Positions 12,601-20,476 of a stretch of 64,000 nucleotides of DNA are shown here, piece by piece (position 1 is the stretch's first letter; every line of letters starts with the position of its first letter). A program made the translations under genes and the position numbers. The DNA is from Pomphorhynchus laevis (taxonomy: Eukaryota > Acanthocephala > Palaeacanthocephala > Echinorhynchida > Pomphorhynchidae): the NCBI GenBank assembly GCA_012934845.2, contig WNNJ02000010.1, forward strand, positions 124,001 through 188,000. Direction: 5' to 3'. The notes below the pieces were generated by a model. It was not told the origin of the DNA, searched no databases, and saw only the letters and a program-made list of their open reading frames with translations.

Positions 12601-15600
12601 CCTGGAAGTTTATAAGTGTCTTATCGTCTCCGGGCCACACAATTGAATAAAAATATTATTATTGAATAAAAATATGCTTACTGAATAAAAATATTACAAT
12701 AAATACGCATATATCATCAATGTATCGAATATATATATTCGATACATTGATGATATATGCGTATTTATTGTAATATTTTTATTCAATAAGCGAACAAATT
12801 TATCCAGATGGCCTTATTCTTAACAAAACTAATATTGATGATAAAGAATGTTTATATATATGAACATTAAATTAACATCAATTAAAACTATTATTAATTC
12901 ATATAGTAAGGATGACATATTTAAATTTACAATTTCTTTTTATGATTAAAACATTTCAAATTTTAAATTTATTATTTGTAAAAAATATTGTTTAACGTAA
13001 ACGTTGCATAATCTTTGCAAGCAATTAATGACGCGTGATAACTTTGTAGGCATTCTCTTATCTTTCCAGTTACGTACCACCTATGCTGTGAATAGGTGGT
13101 ACGTATGCTGTGAATAGGTGGTACGTATGCTGTGAATAGGTGGTACGTATGCTGTGAATAGGTAATAGAATTTACTGAAATTATAGCTGGCTCAAAGCCC
13201 TCCGTATAATCAAAACTTCTAGAATTCTACATTTTTCGTCTTGTGACCAAATTTGTTTGTTTCAAATGCATAATTGGCGTTAAAGCCAATGTAAATTTTA
13301 ACAAATACAAATACAATTATTTATTATATTAACACCATTAATAGTAAAAGATAAAATAAACTTGCGTTTCTCAAGTTAATGATCATCGTAGCAAAAGTTT
13401 CTCATTTGATACAGCACGTTTTAAACCTTGATTTTCAAAGGATCACTACACCAATAGTATTAATGTTGCAACACAAAAATATAGCAATTCGAATTGTAAC
13501 TGACTAATAAGTGAGATTACACAATGCCGTGCACGTTTTCATCCTACGAACAAGGTTAGGAAATGAATGTAGTGATAAGGTGTGTTACATATTTGCCTCA
13601 CCGTATCTAATTACACCGTAATTAGATACAACTCACCGTAATTACAACTCACCGAAGTTGTAATTACATGATAGACATGCTAAAAATCAGAATTTACTGA
13701 AATTATAGAGCTGGCTCAAAGCCCTCCGTATAATCAAAACTTCTAGAATTCTACATTTTTCGTCTTGTGACCAAATTTGTTTGTTTCAAATGCATAATTG
13801 GCGTTAAAGCCAATGTAAATTATAACAAATACAAATACAATTATTTATTATATTAACACCATTAATAGTAAAAGATAAATTACATGTTAAAACATACCAG
13901 TGAATTAACGCCTGTTACACGTCTGGTGCTCGAATTATCTTCATCGTTATTTGTAATTGCGGATACACAAGCTTCTTCCTGAAAACTTTTAAATTTTACA
14001 ATTTGATTATCTTAGAGTACCCGGTCAAACTGCCAAAACCTCAAGATTTGATCACACATATAAAATACAAATATTGAAACAAGCACTATAACAGGGAATT
14101 TCATTTCAACATCTCCATTATCCATTACCTAAAGAAATTATTTCTGTAAAAACTAATTTAAAGTGCATTAATAAATTTGCAAATAATTTATTTAGCTGAT
14201 TATATTATTTATTCATAGAATTTATTACACTGGCCGACGACATTTTTGCTGTCAAAGATTTTTCAACTGATTCCCACGTATTTTAGTACGCTAAATGCGA
14301 ATCCGGCATTGATTTTATAGATTAGCTCAAGTTGTTTGTTACGATTATTTTAACTACATTTAATAATTAATTTTTTAATTAATTATTAAATAATTAATAA
14401 TTATTTTTGATAATTTTTTCACTACATTTCAAAACAAGGTTATGTAAAACCGTCATTGTCAGTTATGTCAATTATACAATTAATATTCGACTTTGCAAAT
14501 CATTACTAAAAAATTCCGTTTAATCGCAATATGTTTTTACATTGCATTTGGAACAGTTTGAACATATTTTTACTGGCCTATGATATGATCACATAAGTAT
14601 TTAGTTGATGATATCATCAATGCTGTATTTAGTTGGTGATATGATCAAAGTAGTATTTAGTTGGTGAGAAGATCAAAACAGGATTTAGTTGGTGAGAAGA
14701 TCAAAACAGGATTTAGTTGGTGAGAAGATCGAAGCTATATTTACTTGATGATATACACATAGTAATTAATAACATTTGAAAAATGAATCGAAAATGCAAA
14801 AATGATCCTAATAGATACTGCTATATACGTGGTCAAGTGAAGTTTCACTGACAGCAATCAAATATTACTTTATTTGTAAAAGCAACAAGCTACGACGCAT
14901 ATTTTTGGATGGAATCGGGGAATCAAGATAAAACATTTGATCCTCATTTTGTGTTGCAAAACATGCGTAGAAAACCTCAACAAGTGTATTAAAGGAAAAA
15001 TCAACTCACTGTCTTTCGGAATCCCCATGCAGTGGCGAGAAGGCATAGACCACGTGATGGATTGTTATTTTTGCCTAACTGACTTAAAAGGAGTAAAAAC
15101 GAAACAATATTTTGTCTACCCTGATATTCCATCGGCTAGAATACCAGTATCCCACAGTGATATAGTATCAATATCATTATTGTCCACTGATTTTGACATT
15201 TTTCGGGCAAGTGGATAGGAATATGAACATACCGACAAAGAAATGGGGTGATTTTTGTAAAATACCGTCTTTTTCCGATTTTCAAATTTTGTATAACGGA
15301 AGTTATTAGTAAGATAATTACGTGCTTATTTAGCTTTTATCCGAGGATAATCATATTACAAGATATGATGGAGTTGTTTATAAAATTTCTTGTTTAGAAT
15401 GCGATAAAATAAATGTGGTCAAGTAGGCCAACCTTTAGAAACTAGATTAAAACAACACAAATACACACTTAAAAATAAACTAAATAGCGCTATTGTAGAC
15501 CATAGTTTAAGTTTAGATCACAATATTGACTATAATAATACTGTTGTTTTAGCAAAAGAAACCAATTGTTTAAATAGAAAAATTCTAAAGGCTTATTACA

Positions 15601-18600
15601 TTCATAAAAACTTCAATATTATTATGCGGAATAATAAACCTGACGTAACTTTAAATATTTTGTAAATATGTTGTAAAAGATACTTTTGTTTAAATAATCT
15701 TTTATATTTTTATACTTTTATTTAATTTTTCTAGTACTTTTAATTATTATTTTTATATTTTTCTAATATTTTCAATTATTTATTCTGAATGGAAATATTA
15801 TGGTTATTGTTTTTGTTTTCTTTCTAAACTATTTTGAATCCCCCCTTTGTCATTGCGTTTTGTGTACCTTCAAAAGTTGCCGAAATCATGTCAAAAATTC
15901 AAGCAACAGTGAAAGCAGCTGGTTATCGCTAACAACAGCAGCACCTGCCCAAAGCAAATGGCAGTGATCGTTTTGAATTTTTTTATTAAAGCATGTAATA
16001 TTAAAAAAGCATTGTAATTTTCTGAAGATGCTAACGGAAATTAGCAAAATACCAAAAAATCCTCTTTTCTTTGATTCAGCTCCAATAATTCTTAATAAAT
16101 TTTAGTTATAATAAATATATCAAAAATATATTAAAGTTGCATTCATTTATTCTTATAACATGTTCTTATTGTTTATTTTTAAAATTGCTCTAGAAAAATA
16201 TAGCTAATTAAGAAAAATCAAGGTCAAATTCGAATTCAGGTACGTAAATGCACAAGAAATAGTTGAAAAAAAAACTCTGACACCAAAGATTTTCAAACGC
16301 AGGCCAGTGTTTTAACTCAAGCACAATTACATCAAGAAATTAATTCTGTAAATGCTAATTAAACGTACATCAATAAATTTGCAATAAAATAGTTTATTTG
16401 TATTTAAATAATTTATTTATAAATTATTATTGGTGCTGGATCAAAGAATAAAAATTTTATTTCATATTTCGCTAATATCTGTTAGCATCTCAAGAAAATA
16501 AGAAGGTAATTTTCTAATTACCGTTTTAATTAAAAGGAATTTTCTTAAGATGCTAACAGATATTAGCGATATATCAAATAAAATTTTCCTGCTTTCTTTG
16601 ATCCAGCTCTAATAATTATTTATCAATAAAATGAATCATTATCAACTATTTAAAACTAGAAATAATTTTTAAATTGTAGAATTATATAATTTATACTTTA
16701 TTAAGATATTAAGAAAATTAAAATCTAATAATTTGTAATATTTAATCAAGATTTTAAATTTTATAAATTAATGATAGTTATCTAATATGTTGTTTCTATT
16801 ATATAAAAAATAGTTAACCGGATCGTCAAGGAATTTGCTAGAATTGACGATAAATTGACACCACAGTTTACACATACGAAAATTTTGAGATTAACGATTA
16901 GACAACAAAAGTGTTGTCTGAATCAATACTAGTTTCCTAAATTAAGTGACATAAAATTGATTTTTGCTGAGGTGATAACGATTGAGGTGTTTTGACACGA
17001 AAGAAATATTAATAAGCAGTCGTAATAAACACATTTTAGCCAAATATTCAATCAAATATTTAAATAAATAGAAGGAATTTCGATTATTTACAGTTTAGCA
17101 TTTTGTGTTTGTATATTTTTCAGATTCTTTATTTTCGATGCCAACTTTTAAAAGCTCCCTAGATATAAAGCACGAGTAAAAACTCTAGCGCAGATGCTAA
17201 GATACGTCACTCCACATATAGTGGCTAAATGAATAAAACTAAATATAAAAAACTAAACATAAAATGCATGAGCTTTTGCACCTGCAATGTACTTCAGCTG
17301 TATACAAGCGTGCGTTGCTTGATCAGCAACCTTAGTAAGCTGATGAAAAGAACGATAGGAAACGTGCTGTACTGTGAACTGATTATGGAAACCAGAAGTT
17401 TACTGTGGATTAAGTATTGTCAAAGTTGTGTAGCTACAGGGCCACACTAATGAGACCTCTCTGTAGAGATGAGTAGACTAAGGTAAAAACTCTCCGTTGG
17501 GGTTTAAGCGTTTGTAGTGGGCGCATTCCGAGTTAAGCTTCCCAACGAAGGCTATAAAAACATGCAGGTTTATACTTTCCTGTTCGTGCAAATTAAAAAG
17601 TTGCATTGAAATCCTTCCCTCTTAATATAACGTCACCAGTAGTTTTCAATTCATATAACCACTATTTGTAAAGTGACGAATCTAAGCATCTTCGTGTTTT
17701 GTAGCTAGAGAGCTTTTGCTCGTGCATTGTGTTTCAGCTGTATACAAGCATGCATTGCTTGTTCAGCAACCTAAGTAAGCTGATGAAGGAAGGAACGATA
17801 GCACACGTGCTGTCCTTGAAGCCACTGCTTACGCAAGCCATACAAGATGTAAGGCTGGTAACCGGTGGGGGAGCGTGCGCTTATTGGATTCTTTTCAGAA
17901 GTTTACTGTGAATTAAGTATTGTCGAAGTTGTGTAGCTACAGGGCCACACTAATGAGACCACCCTGTAGAGATGAGTAGACTAAGGTCAAAACGCCCCAT
18001 TGGGGTCTAGGCGTCAGTGGTAGGCACATTCCGGGTTAAGCTTCCCAATGAAGGCTTTTAAAAACATGCAGGTTTTTACTTTCCTGTTCGTGCAAATTAA
18101 AAAGTTGTATTGAAATTCTTTCTCATTAATATAACGTCACCAGTAGTTTTCAATTCATATAACCACTATTTGTAAAGTGACGAATCTAAGCATCTTCGTG
18201 TTTTGTAGCTAGAGAGCTTTTGCTCGTGCATTGTGTTTCAGCTGTATACAAGCGTGCGTTGCTTGATCAGCAACCTAAGTAAGCTGATGAAAGAAGGAAC
18301 GATAGCACACGTGCTGTCCTGTGAAGCCACTGCTTACGCAAGCCATACAATATGTAAGCTGGTAACCGGTGGGGGAGCGTACGCTTATTGGATTCATTTC
18401 AGAAGTTTACTGTGAATTAAGTATTGTCGAAGTTGTGTAGCTACAGGGCCACACTAATGAGACCACCCTGTAGAGATGAGTAGACTAAGGTCGAAACGCC
18501 CCATTGGGGTCTAGGCGTCAGTGGTAGGCACATTCCGGGTTAAGCTTCCCAATGAAGGCTGTAAAACACATGCAGGATTTTACTTTCCTGTCGTGTAAAT

Positions 18601-19346
18601 TTAAATAGTTGTATTGAAATTCTTTCTGATTCTTTCCGGGTTTTTCTTGTATAATTTTCAAATTAATGCAAATTGTTTTATAAAACCAACATATTTTTAA
18701 TTATAAAATAATTTTAATTATGCAATTGCCATTACCGATCAACATTGATTAGATAATAAATTTTTAAGATTTATTGATTTTAATTAGTAATTATGAAATA
18801 ATAACAAATAAAATTATTCTTACAACAGGTAATAGGTTAAGGACGCTGACACTAATCATTGACCCAAAGCCAATACCCATCATTCCCAACAGTATCCACG
18901 GAAAATATGACTTTTGTATTATTGGGCTAAAGGCAATTCCAGAAATGGATGCGACATTTAGCAATGTCGCTGAACCGAATCCATATAACCAAACTAGAAA
19001 CAAATGATTGATTTCGAAGTTGATTTTACTGGTTTAAATGTTACCGTATTTATCAGATACGTTTGCTTCGACATGGGTCATTGTATTGACAAAGCACTTT
19101 GTATGCTTTAACAAAATAATGAATGTTACTATTAAAATTAAAAAAAAACACTCAAACCGTATCATTTATTGTGATTGGCCAATGCTCAAGCTTTATATCC
19201 CCACAGGATGCGACACATTTAAAGTCATTTTCTGTCTTTGTAGATAACTCACATGTAACATGCACGTTGACGTTATAGTTGCTGACATTGATAGTACTAG
19301 AGTGAGCACCATTACTCAACAATAACAACGAAATTAGAGGTACCAT
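6510..19346 (-). CDS. ZIP-family (SLC39, LIV-1/ZIP14-like) zinc/metal transporter, 8 exons
   Basis: Complete spliced gene, 396 codons. Exons: 19,346-19,158; 19,105-19,045; 18,993-18,824; 14,128-14,021; 13,978-13,898; 7,877-7,673; 7,622-7,435; 6,698-6,510. Every intron is GT-AG and the phases agree. The ATG at 19,346 has an in-frame TAA nine bases upstream. The product has a signal peptide (about residues 1-17), a Cys-containing ectodomain, TM1 starting at VWLYGFGSATLLN, TM2 and TM3, a short acidic cytoplasmic loop (177-203) without a His cluster, and TM4 with HNFVDG (236-241). TM5 has EEVPCELGD, followed by TM6-TM8, ending STLQII. ZIPs move Zn, Fe or Mn into the cytoplasm. TM4 and TM5 residues form the metal site; the family motif is (H/E)ExPHExGD, so a Cys replaces the second His (residue 269). 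Family membership is very likely; the substrate is unknown. Confidence 0.93.
7435..7622 (-). CDS. ZIP exon 7: end of TM5, TM6 and TM7
   Basis: Acceptor TTTTGTAG, donor GTAAGTAG. It encodes GDFALFLKAGLAVRHAVILN and IYAIAGGMFMYISL, both close to the ZIP14 family. It ends in phase 0. Confidence 0.94.
7673..7877 (-). CDS. ZIP exon 6: TM4 and most of TM5 (metal site)
   Basis: 68 codons plus one base. Acceptor CTGATAG, donor GTAAGC. It encodes IPAIVYMVLISDGLHNFVDG (TM4 with the H, N and D metal ligands), then AIGLVLAILFEEVPCEL (TM5), where a Cys stands in place of the usual second His. Confidence 0.95.
8044..8074 (-). ncRNA. Hammerhead-like motif downstream of PLE-1
   Basis: Minus strand: CTGAAGA core box (8,074-8,068), one T, stem II GATCT/AGATC with a six-base loop, GAAA box (8,050-8,047), then TAT-C as a two-pair, loopless stem III. 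The order and boxes match the minimal hammerheads known in Penelope-like elements. The extra base between CTGAAGA and stem II is atypical, so activity is uncertain. Confidence 0.5.
8793..8962. repeat. 85-bp imperfect tandem duplication
   Basis: The block beginning GATAGGGGCGGTGC at 8,793 recurs at 8,878 with about 75-80% identity. It lies in the decayed middle of PLE-1. Confidence 0.75.
9800..10280. other. Unassigned intronic stretch
   Basis: AT-rich intron sequence with a loose repetition of CGATTACAATTTGT (about 9,855 and 9,924). No gene or element recognised. Confidence 0.5.
10280..11450 (+). mobile_element. Penelope-like element fragments, rearranged
   Basis: Plus-strand pieces of a PLE different from PLE-1 and PLE-2. 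The block IVGAPMGDNSSPIIADLFL (RT motif, 11,305-11,365) is followed by FIEYEFV. A C-terminal-side stretch, HLNNLIDTYFKLGYY, occurs twice: at 10,585-10,690 and again at 11,088-11,190. Upstream, 10,390-10,460 repeats 12,860-12,930. Between them (10,690-10,990) is a non-coding segment that recurs in inverse orientation at 33.5-34.06 kb and probably belongs to the element's terminal region. No complete frame survives. Confidence 0.65.
10690..10990 (+). repeat. Dispersed PLE-associated repeat R with long hairpin
   Basis: This segment matches the reverse complement of 33,525-33,740 and of 33,920-34,062. All copies keep a hairpin with arms CTGCTATG and CATAGCAG around a loop containing CCGAAACC, followed by CCTGATGACCTCTAAT. 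An AGAGG upstream can pair with CCTCT downstream. A much weaker copy lies at 10,285-10,360. Its position beside PLE coding fragments suggests the terminal repeat of that element. Confidence 0.6.
11506..11538 (-). ncRNA. Hammerhead-like motif downstream of PLE-2
   Basis: Minus strand, 70 bases past the PLE-2 stop: CTGAAGA (11,538-11,532), one A, stem II GCTCT/AGAGC with loop CGAAT, then GAAA and a loopless AC/GT stem III. Four bases on each side (TTGA/TCAA) can form stem I. Known PLE families carry such minimal hammerheads. The same layout with a different stem II follows PLE-1. Confidence 0.55.
11606..12640 (-). CDS. Penelope-like element PLE-2: RT thumb and GIY-YIG nuclease ORF, 5'-truncated
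   Basis: An open frame of about 344 codons. It begins in sense just after where the RT active site should be (WPGDDKTLINFQAAFN), so the first codon is not a real start: the element is cut at 12,640-12,650. FQHGVAVNFLDLTVFRN and FYRKPEALPMYLHVNSCHP are the conserved post-catalytic RT blocks. A Cys cluster follows (CRQCGDGRCKTCPF), then the GIY-YIG domain: VGVIYVGSCQQC, YVGQTSRSLARRLTLH, and a late Glu (IIMEQRLIGK). Uninterrupted coding over 1 kb suggests a fairly recent insertion. It sits in ZIP intron 5 in the host gene's orientation. The missing RT catalytic core would make it inactive on its own. Confidence 0.88.
   Translation of the reverse strand: MWPGDDKTLINFQAAFNKVAPLQLTFQHGVAVNFLDLTVFRNGKSFGTKFYRKPEALPMYLHVNSCHPQSLKRHIIYNEALRIKRACTWPTDFERSIKELIAQFEKRGYRRDVIRRQIEAVRRIPRSNAINTHARDNTIKPQLVTEYHPCLATLKKERNTLLSEISPDTVKPLIVFRAPNKLSSLLVRSSIRAIQGKIVKGCRQCGDGRCKTCPFIKDTNAVVSRQTGDKVMVKRDNTCKTVGVIYVGSCQQCNAQYVGQTSRSLARRLTLHRSQLKFGNMADGIISHTLTHGTTECFEYTIYCGGVTCNAKRIIMEQRLIGKMHTECPYGCNEETPFIWTDIT
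12676..12791. repeat. 116-bp near-perfect palindrome built from PLE active-site sequence
   Basis: Arms 12,676-12,733 and 12,734-12,791 are reverse complements with one mismatch and no spacer. Read outwards, each arm encodes RYIDDICVF, the YxDD catalytic box of a Penelope-like RT. The palindrome lies just upstream of the PLE-2 frame, which lacks exactly this box, so it marks the break in that element. Confidence 0.9.
13071..13165. repeat. Fold-back followed by 22-bp tandem repeat
   Basis: A 14-bp perfect stem (13,071-13,084 with 13,092-13,105, loop GCTGTGA) is immediately reiterated as a 22-bp unit (GTACGTATGCTGTGAATAGG core), about four copies up to 13,165. Confidence 0.9.
13166..13878. repeat. 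190-bp direct duplication in ZIP intron 5
   Basis: 13,166-13,355 and 13,689-13,878 are nearly identical (they start AGAATTTACTGAAATTATAG and end AATAGTAAAAGATAAA). The unique block between them (13,362-13,688) and the right copy also occur together at 42,296-42,813. Confidence 0.9.
13604..13667. repeat. Two adjacent perfect fold-backs
   Basis: 13,604-13,614 pairs with 13,618-13,628 (11 bp, loop ACC). 13,638-13,648 pairs with 13,657-13,667 (11 bp, 8-base loop). Both share the word GTAATTA. They are preserved in the 42.5-kb copy. Confidence 0.85.
13898..13978 (-). CDS. ZIP exon 5: cytoplasmic TM3-TM4 loop
   Basis: 27 codons between a GTTTTCAG acceptor and a GTATGT donor, phase 0 at both ends. 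It encodes an acidic, Ser-rich loop (NNDEDNSSTRRV). Most LIV-1 ZIPs have a His cluster here; this loop has none. The last 20 bases are copied, with adjoining intron, at 42.8 kb. Confidence 0.85.
14021..14128 (-). CDS. ZIP exon 4: TM3
   Basis: 36 codons between a TTCTTTAG acceptor and a GTACTC donor, phase 0 at both ends. It encodes FPVIVLVSIFVFYMCDQILR, the third helix of the family (compare the FYLFYFVEKLLR type), ending FWQFDR. Confidence 0.9.
14597..14760. repeat. 28-bp minisatellite, about six units
   Basis: Head-to-tail units of 28 bp on the theme TATTTAGTTGGTGAGAAGAT. The central two are almost identical and the outer ones diverged. It lies in ZIP intron 3. Confidence 0.88.
14780..15225 (+). 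pseudogene. Fragment of a repeated Cys-rich animal protein family, function unknown
   Basis: Plus-strand readings give NQDKTFDPHFVLQ (near 14,920), CCKTCVENLNKCIKGK (14,953-15,000), LSFGIPMQWREG and VMDCYFCLTDLKGV (15,050-15,095), then YPDIPSARIPVSHSD. From memory this resembles a Cys-rich repeated protein seen in many copies in arthropod and cnidarian genomes. Its biochemical role is unknown to me. Only the middle portion is in one frame (14,937-15,218). The copy is decayed and lies in ZIP intron 3 on the antisense strand. Confidence 0.5.
15345..15670 (+). mobile_element. Penelope-like element fragment: GIY-YIG end
   Basis: Plus strand: VVYKISCLECDKI (15,373-15,410), a GQPLETRLKQHKYTL block (the RLxxH part of GIY-YIG, near 15,430), SAIVDHSLSLDHNIDYNN, and the C-terminal LNRKILKAYYIHKN, ending at a stop near 15,665. 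One frameshift separates the first block from the rest. No RT remains. Confidence 0.75.
15670..16420. other. Unassigned intronic stretch
   Basis: AT-rich sequence without coding signal. Positions 16,015-16,100 resemble the arms of the inverted repeat at 16,422-16,622, so part of this stretch is a third diverged copy of that element. Confidence 0.5.
16422..16622. repeat. Inverted-repeat element with about 80-bp arms
   Basis: Left arm 16,422-16,500 and right arm 16,542-16,622 are reverse complements with few differences (for example GCTAATATCTGTTAGCATCT against its complement) around a 41-base spacer. It could be a fold-back element or MITE, or a snap-back duplication of the related single copy at 16,015-16,100. 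Confidence 0.8.
16623..17260. other. Unassigned intronic stretch
   Basis: AT-rich; no gene, repeat or element recognised. Confidence 0.5.
17441..17520 (+). ncRNA. Degenerate hammerhead-like core, satellite unit 1
   Basis: It keeps CCAC, CTAATGA, GACC and the distal GTGG at the same spacing as units 2 and 3. The GGTC-GAAA and stem III parts have decayed (GGTAAAAAC). Confidence 0.45.
17945..18020 (+). ncRNA. Hammerhead-like core, satellite unit 2
   Basis: Stem I CCAC/GTGG (17,945-17,948 with 18,017-18,020); CTAATGA (17,950-17,956); stem II GACC/GGTC; AAAA where GAAA is expected; stem III ACGCC/GGCGT; C at 18,015 as the expected cleavage base. It differs from unit 3 in the GAAA box. Confidence 0.55.
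18449..18524 (+). ncRNA. Hammerhead-like ribozyme core, satellite unit 3
   Basis: Parts in canonical type-I order: stem I CCAC (18,449-18,452); CTAATGA (18,454-18,460); stem II GACC/GGTC (18,461-18,464 with 18,489-18,492); GAAA (18,493-18,496); stem III ACGCC/GGCGT (18,496-18,500 with 18,514-18,518); GTC ending at 18,519; stem I GTGG (18,521-18,524). Upstream CTACAGGG (18,441-18,448) is also perfectly complementary to CCCTGTAG inside loop II, a possible tertiary or competing pairing. The catalytic box reads CTAATGA instead of CTGATGA in all three units. Because that G is essential in known hammerheads, activity is doubtful. Type-I hammerheads in tandem satellites are known from flatworms, cave crickets and newts. 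Confidence 0.6.
18824..18993 (-). CDS. ZIP exon 3: TM1 and TM2
   Basis: Acceptor TTTCTAG, donor GTAAGA. It encodes WLYGFGSATLLN, then IIQKSYFPWILLG and the TM2 block ending LNLLPV, matching the first two helices of ZIP8/ZIP14-type proteins. It ends in phase 0. A 4.7-kb repeat-filled intron follows. Confidence 0.92.
19045..19105 (-). CDS. ZIP exon 2: end of ectodomain
   Basis: 61 bases between a TTAAAG acceptor and a GTAACA donor. It encodes HTKCFVNTMTHVEANVSDKY and leaves one base, which exon 3 completes to a Val codon just before the WLYGF start of TM1. It adds the fourth ectodomain Cys. Confidence 0.82.
19158..19346 (-). CDS. ZIP exon 1: signal peptide and start of ectodomain
   Basis: 63 codons from the ATG. 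A hydrophobic leader (PLISLLLLSNGA) is followed by a short extracellular stretch with Cys at residues 32, 44 and 48. It ends in phase 0 at ACG, before a rather weak donor (GTTTGAG). The donor is supported because exon 2 then joins in frame. Confidence 0.85.
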
Positions 19347-19990
19347 ATCTATTTAAGTTTGCTTTTACTAGTGAGTTTTTATTAATTTAGTGATGAGTTC
19401 ATACAATAATGTCAAAAGGTTAAAACTGCATTATTAAAACATTACTGAACAAAAATAGCTAATTTTGGTGCATTTTTATACATTTTTGCGATTTATTTAT
19501 TTTGCTAATAATAGGTTGGTAAGCAACCAAACTTGATATTCTTAAATTAATAATACGATACATTATGATAACCAAACGATCAAACATTCATACGAAAACT
19601 GCTGGTAAAAAGTACGAAATAAAAAAATAAAATCATTGGCACTTAACTAAAAGGATAAGTAAATGTACCTATACATTCTGAAAAAAATGTACCAGTGCAA
19701 CAAAGGTAATAGCTTTTAGACAAGACAAGAATAAAAATTAAACCAAAATTGGCGTTCATTTACTAAGAAAATAAAATAAAATCTTTTAATATTTCTTAAA
19801 AATATTAAATTAAAATATTATATATTTAATATAATAATATCTTTTGGTAATTAAATATAATATCTCTTGGTTATCAAAGCAAAATTACAAGTCGCATTTT
19901 GTAATCTTCGAATAGCAAAATATATGTAAGATACTCTCTCAAAATAAGAAGTGAAATAGACCTAGTTATCTGAGGATCAGTTATCTGATC
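19347..19990. other. Upstream flank of the ZIP gene
   Basis: AT-rich sequence that should hold the promoter and 5' UTR of the minus-strand ZIP gene. I cannot point to a convincing promoter element or trans-splice site. No other gene seen. Confidence 0.5.
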
Positions 19991-20476
19991 TAATTTTCAA
20001 TGCTGAATCAGTGTCAGGGACTTTACGCATAAGTTGTGAATGCTAAGAATGTCTCCTTCTTTTTAAGTCTCTATTATCGGCGTCAATATTCAACTACCGG
20101 CAATCTTGCTACATGGCTAATAAATCGTATTAACACTTATCAGTTCTTTAATATTGTTGGTGATTTAAATATGCCGCATATAAACTGAAATAAATTCACT
20201 GTGAAGCGCTGATTTGACGTTAAGTCAATTATACTTCTTGATGATATCAACGATTTGAGTCTTCGCCAACATGTTCACGAATTTACTCGCTTTCGTGGTT
20301 CCTCTAAATATCTGCTTGATGTTGTCCTTAGCTCTCATTCAGATTCAATAAGCCCGATAGTGTAAGAATGTTCAATTGGAAATAATGATCATTGTGCGCT
20401 TAAATTAAATATTCAAGCAGCCAATACTGCCAACAATTGTATAGGGGCTAATATAAATATTCGCAGGGCAAACTTC

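Larger units (their letters stand above)
17262..18625 (+). repeat. 504-bp tandem satellite, about 2.7 units, with hammerhead-like cores
   Basis: Three head-to-tail units. Units 2 and 3 are offset by 504 bp and are over 90% identical by eye. Unit 1 is shorter (about 442 bp to unit 2) because it lacks the CACTGCTTACGCAAGCC region, and it is more diverged. Each unit opens near GAGCTTTTGC and carries a conserved structured block (CTACAGGGCCACACTAATGA and following) whose parts fit a type-I hammerhead. Short frames of 60-73 codons across it are unconserved. The array lies in ZIP intron 3, so its plus-strand RNA would be antisense to that gene. Confidence 0.88.

Noticed and set aside
14597-14760. 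CRISPR-like look of evenly spaced repeats (also 63,768-64,000)
   Set aside because: Units are head-to-tail minisatellites without unique spacers, in animal DNA.
17340-17360. CTGATGA in the satellite as a hammerhead core
   Set aside because: No GAAA with a paired stem II follows it in any unit; the well-paired core is the CTAATGA block 110-160 bases further on.
17229-18415. Three 60-73 codon frames with similar sequence (QLYTSVRCLISNLSKL)
   Set aside because: They are the satellite units read in one frame. Lengths and ends differ between units and changes are not biased to silent positions.
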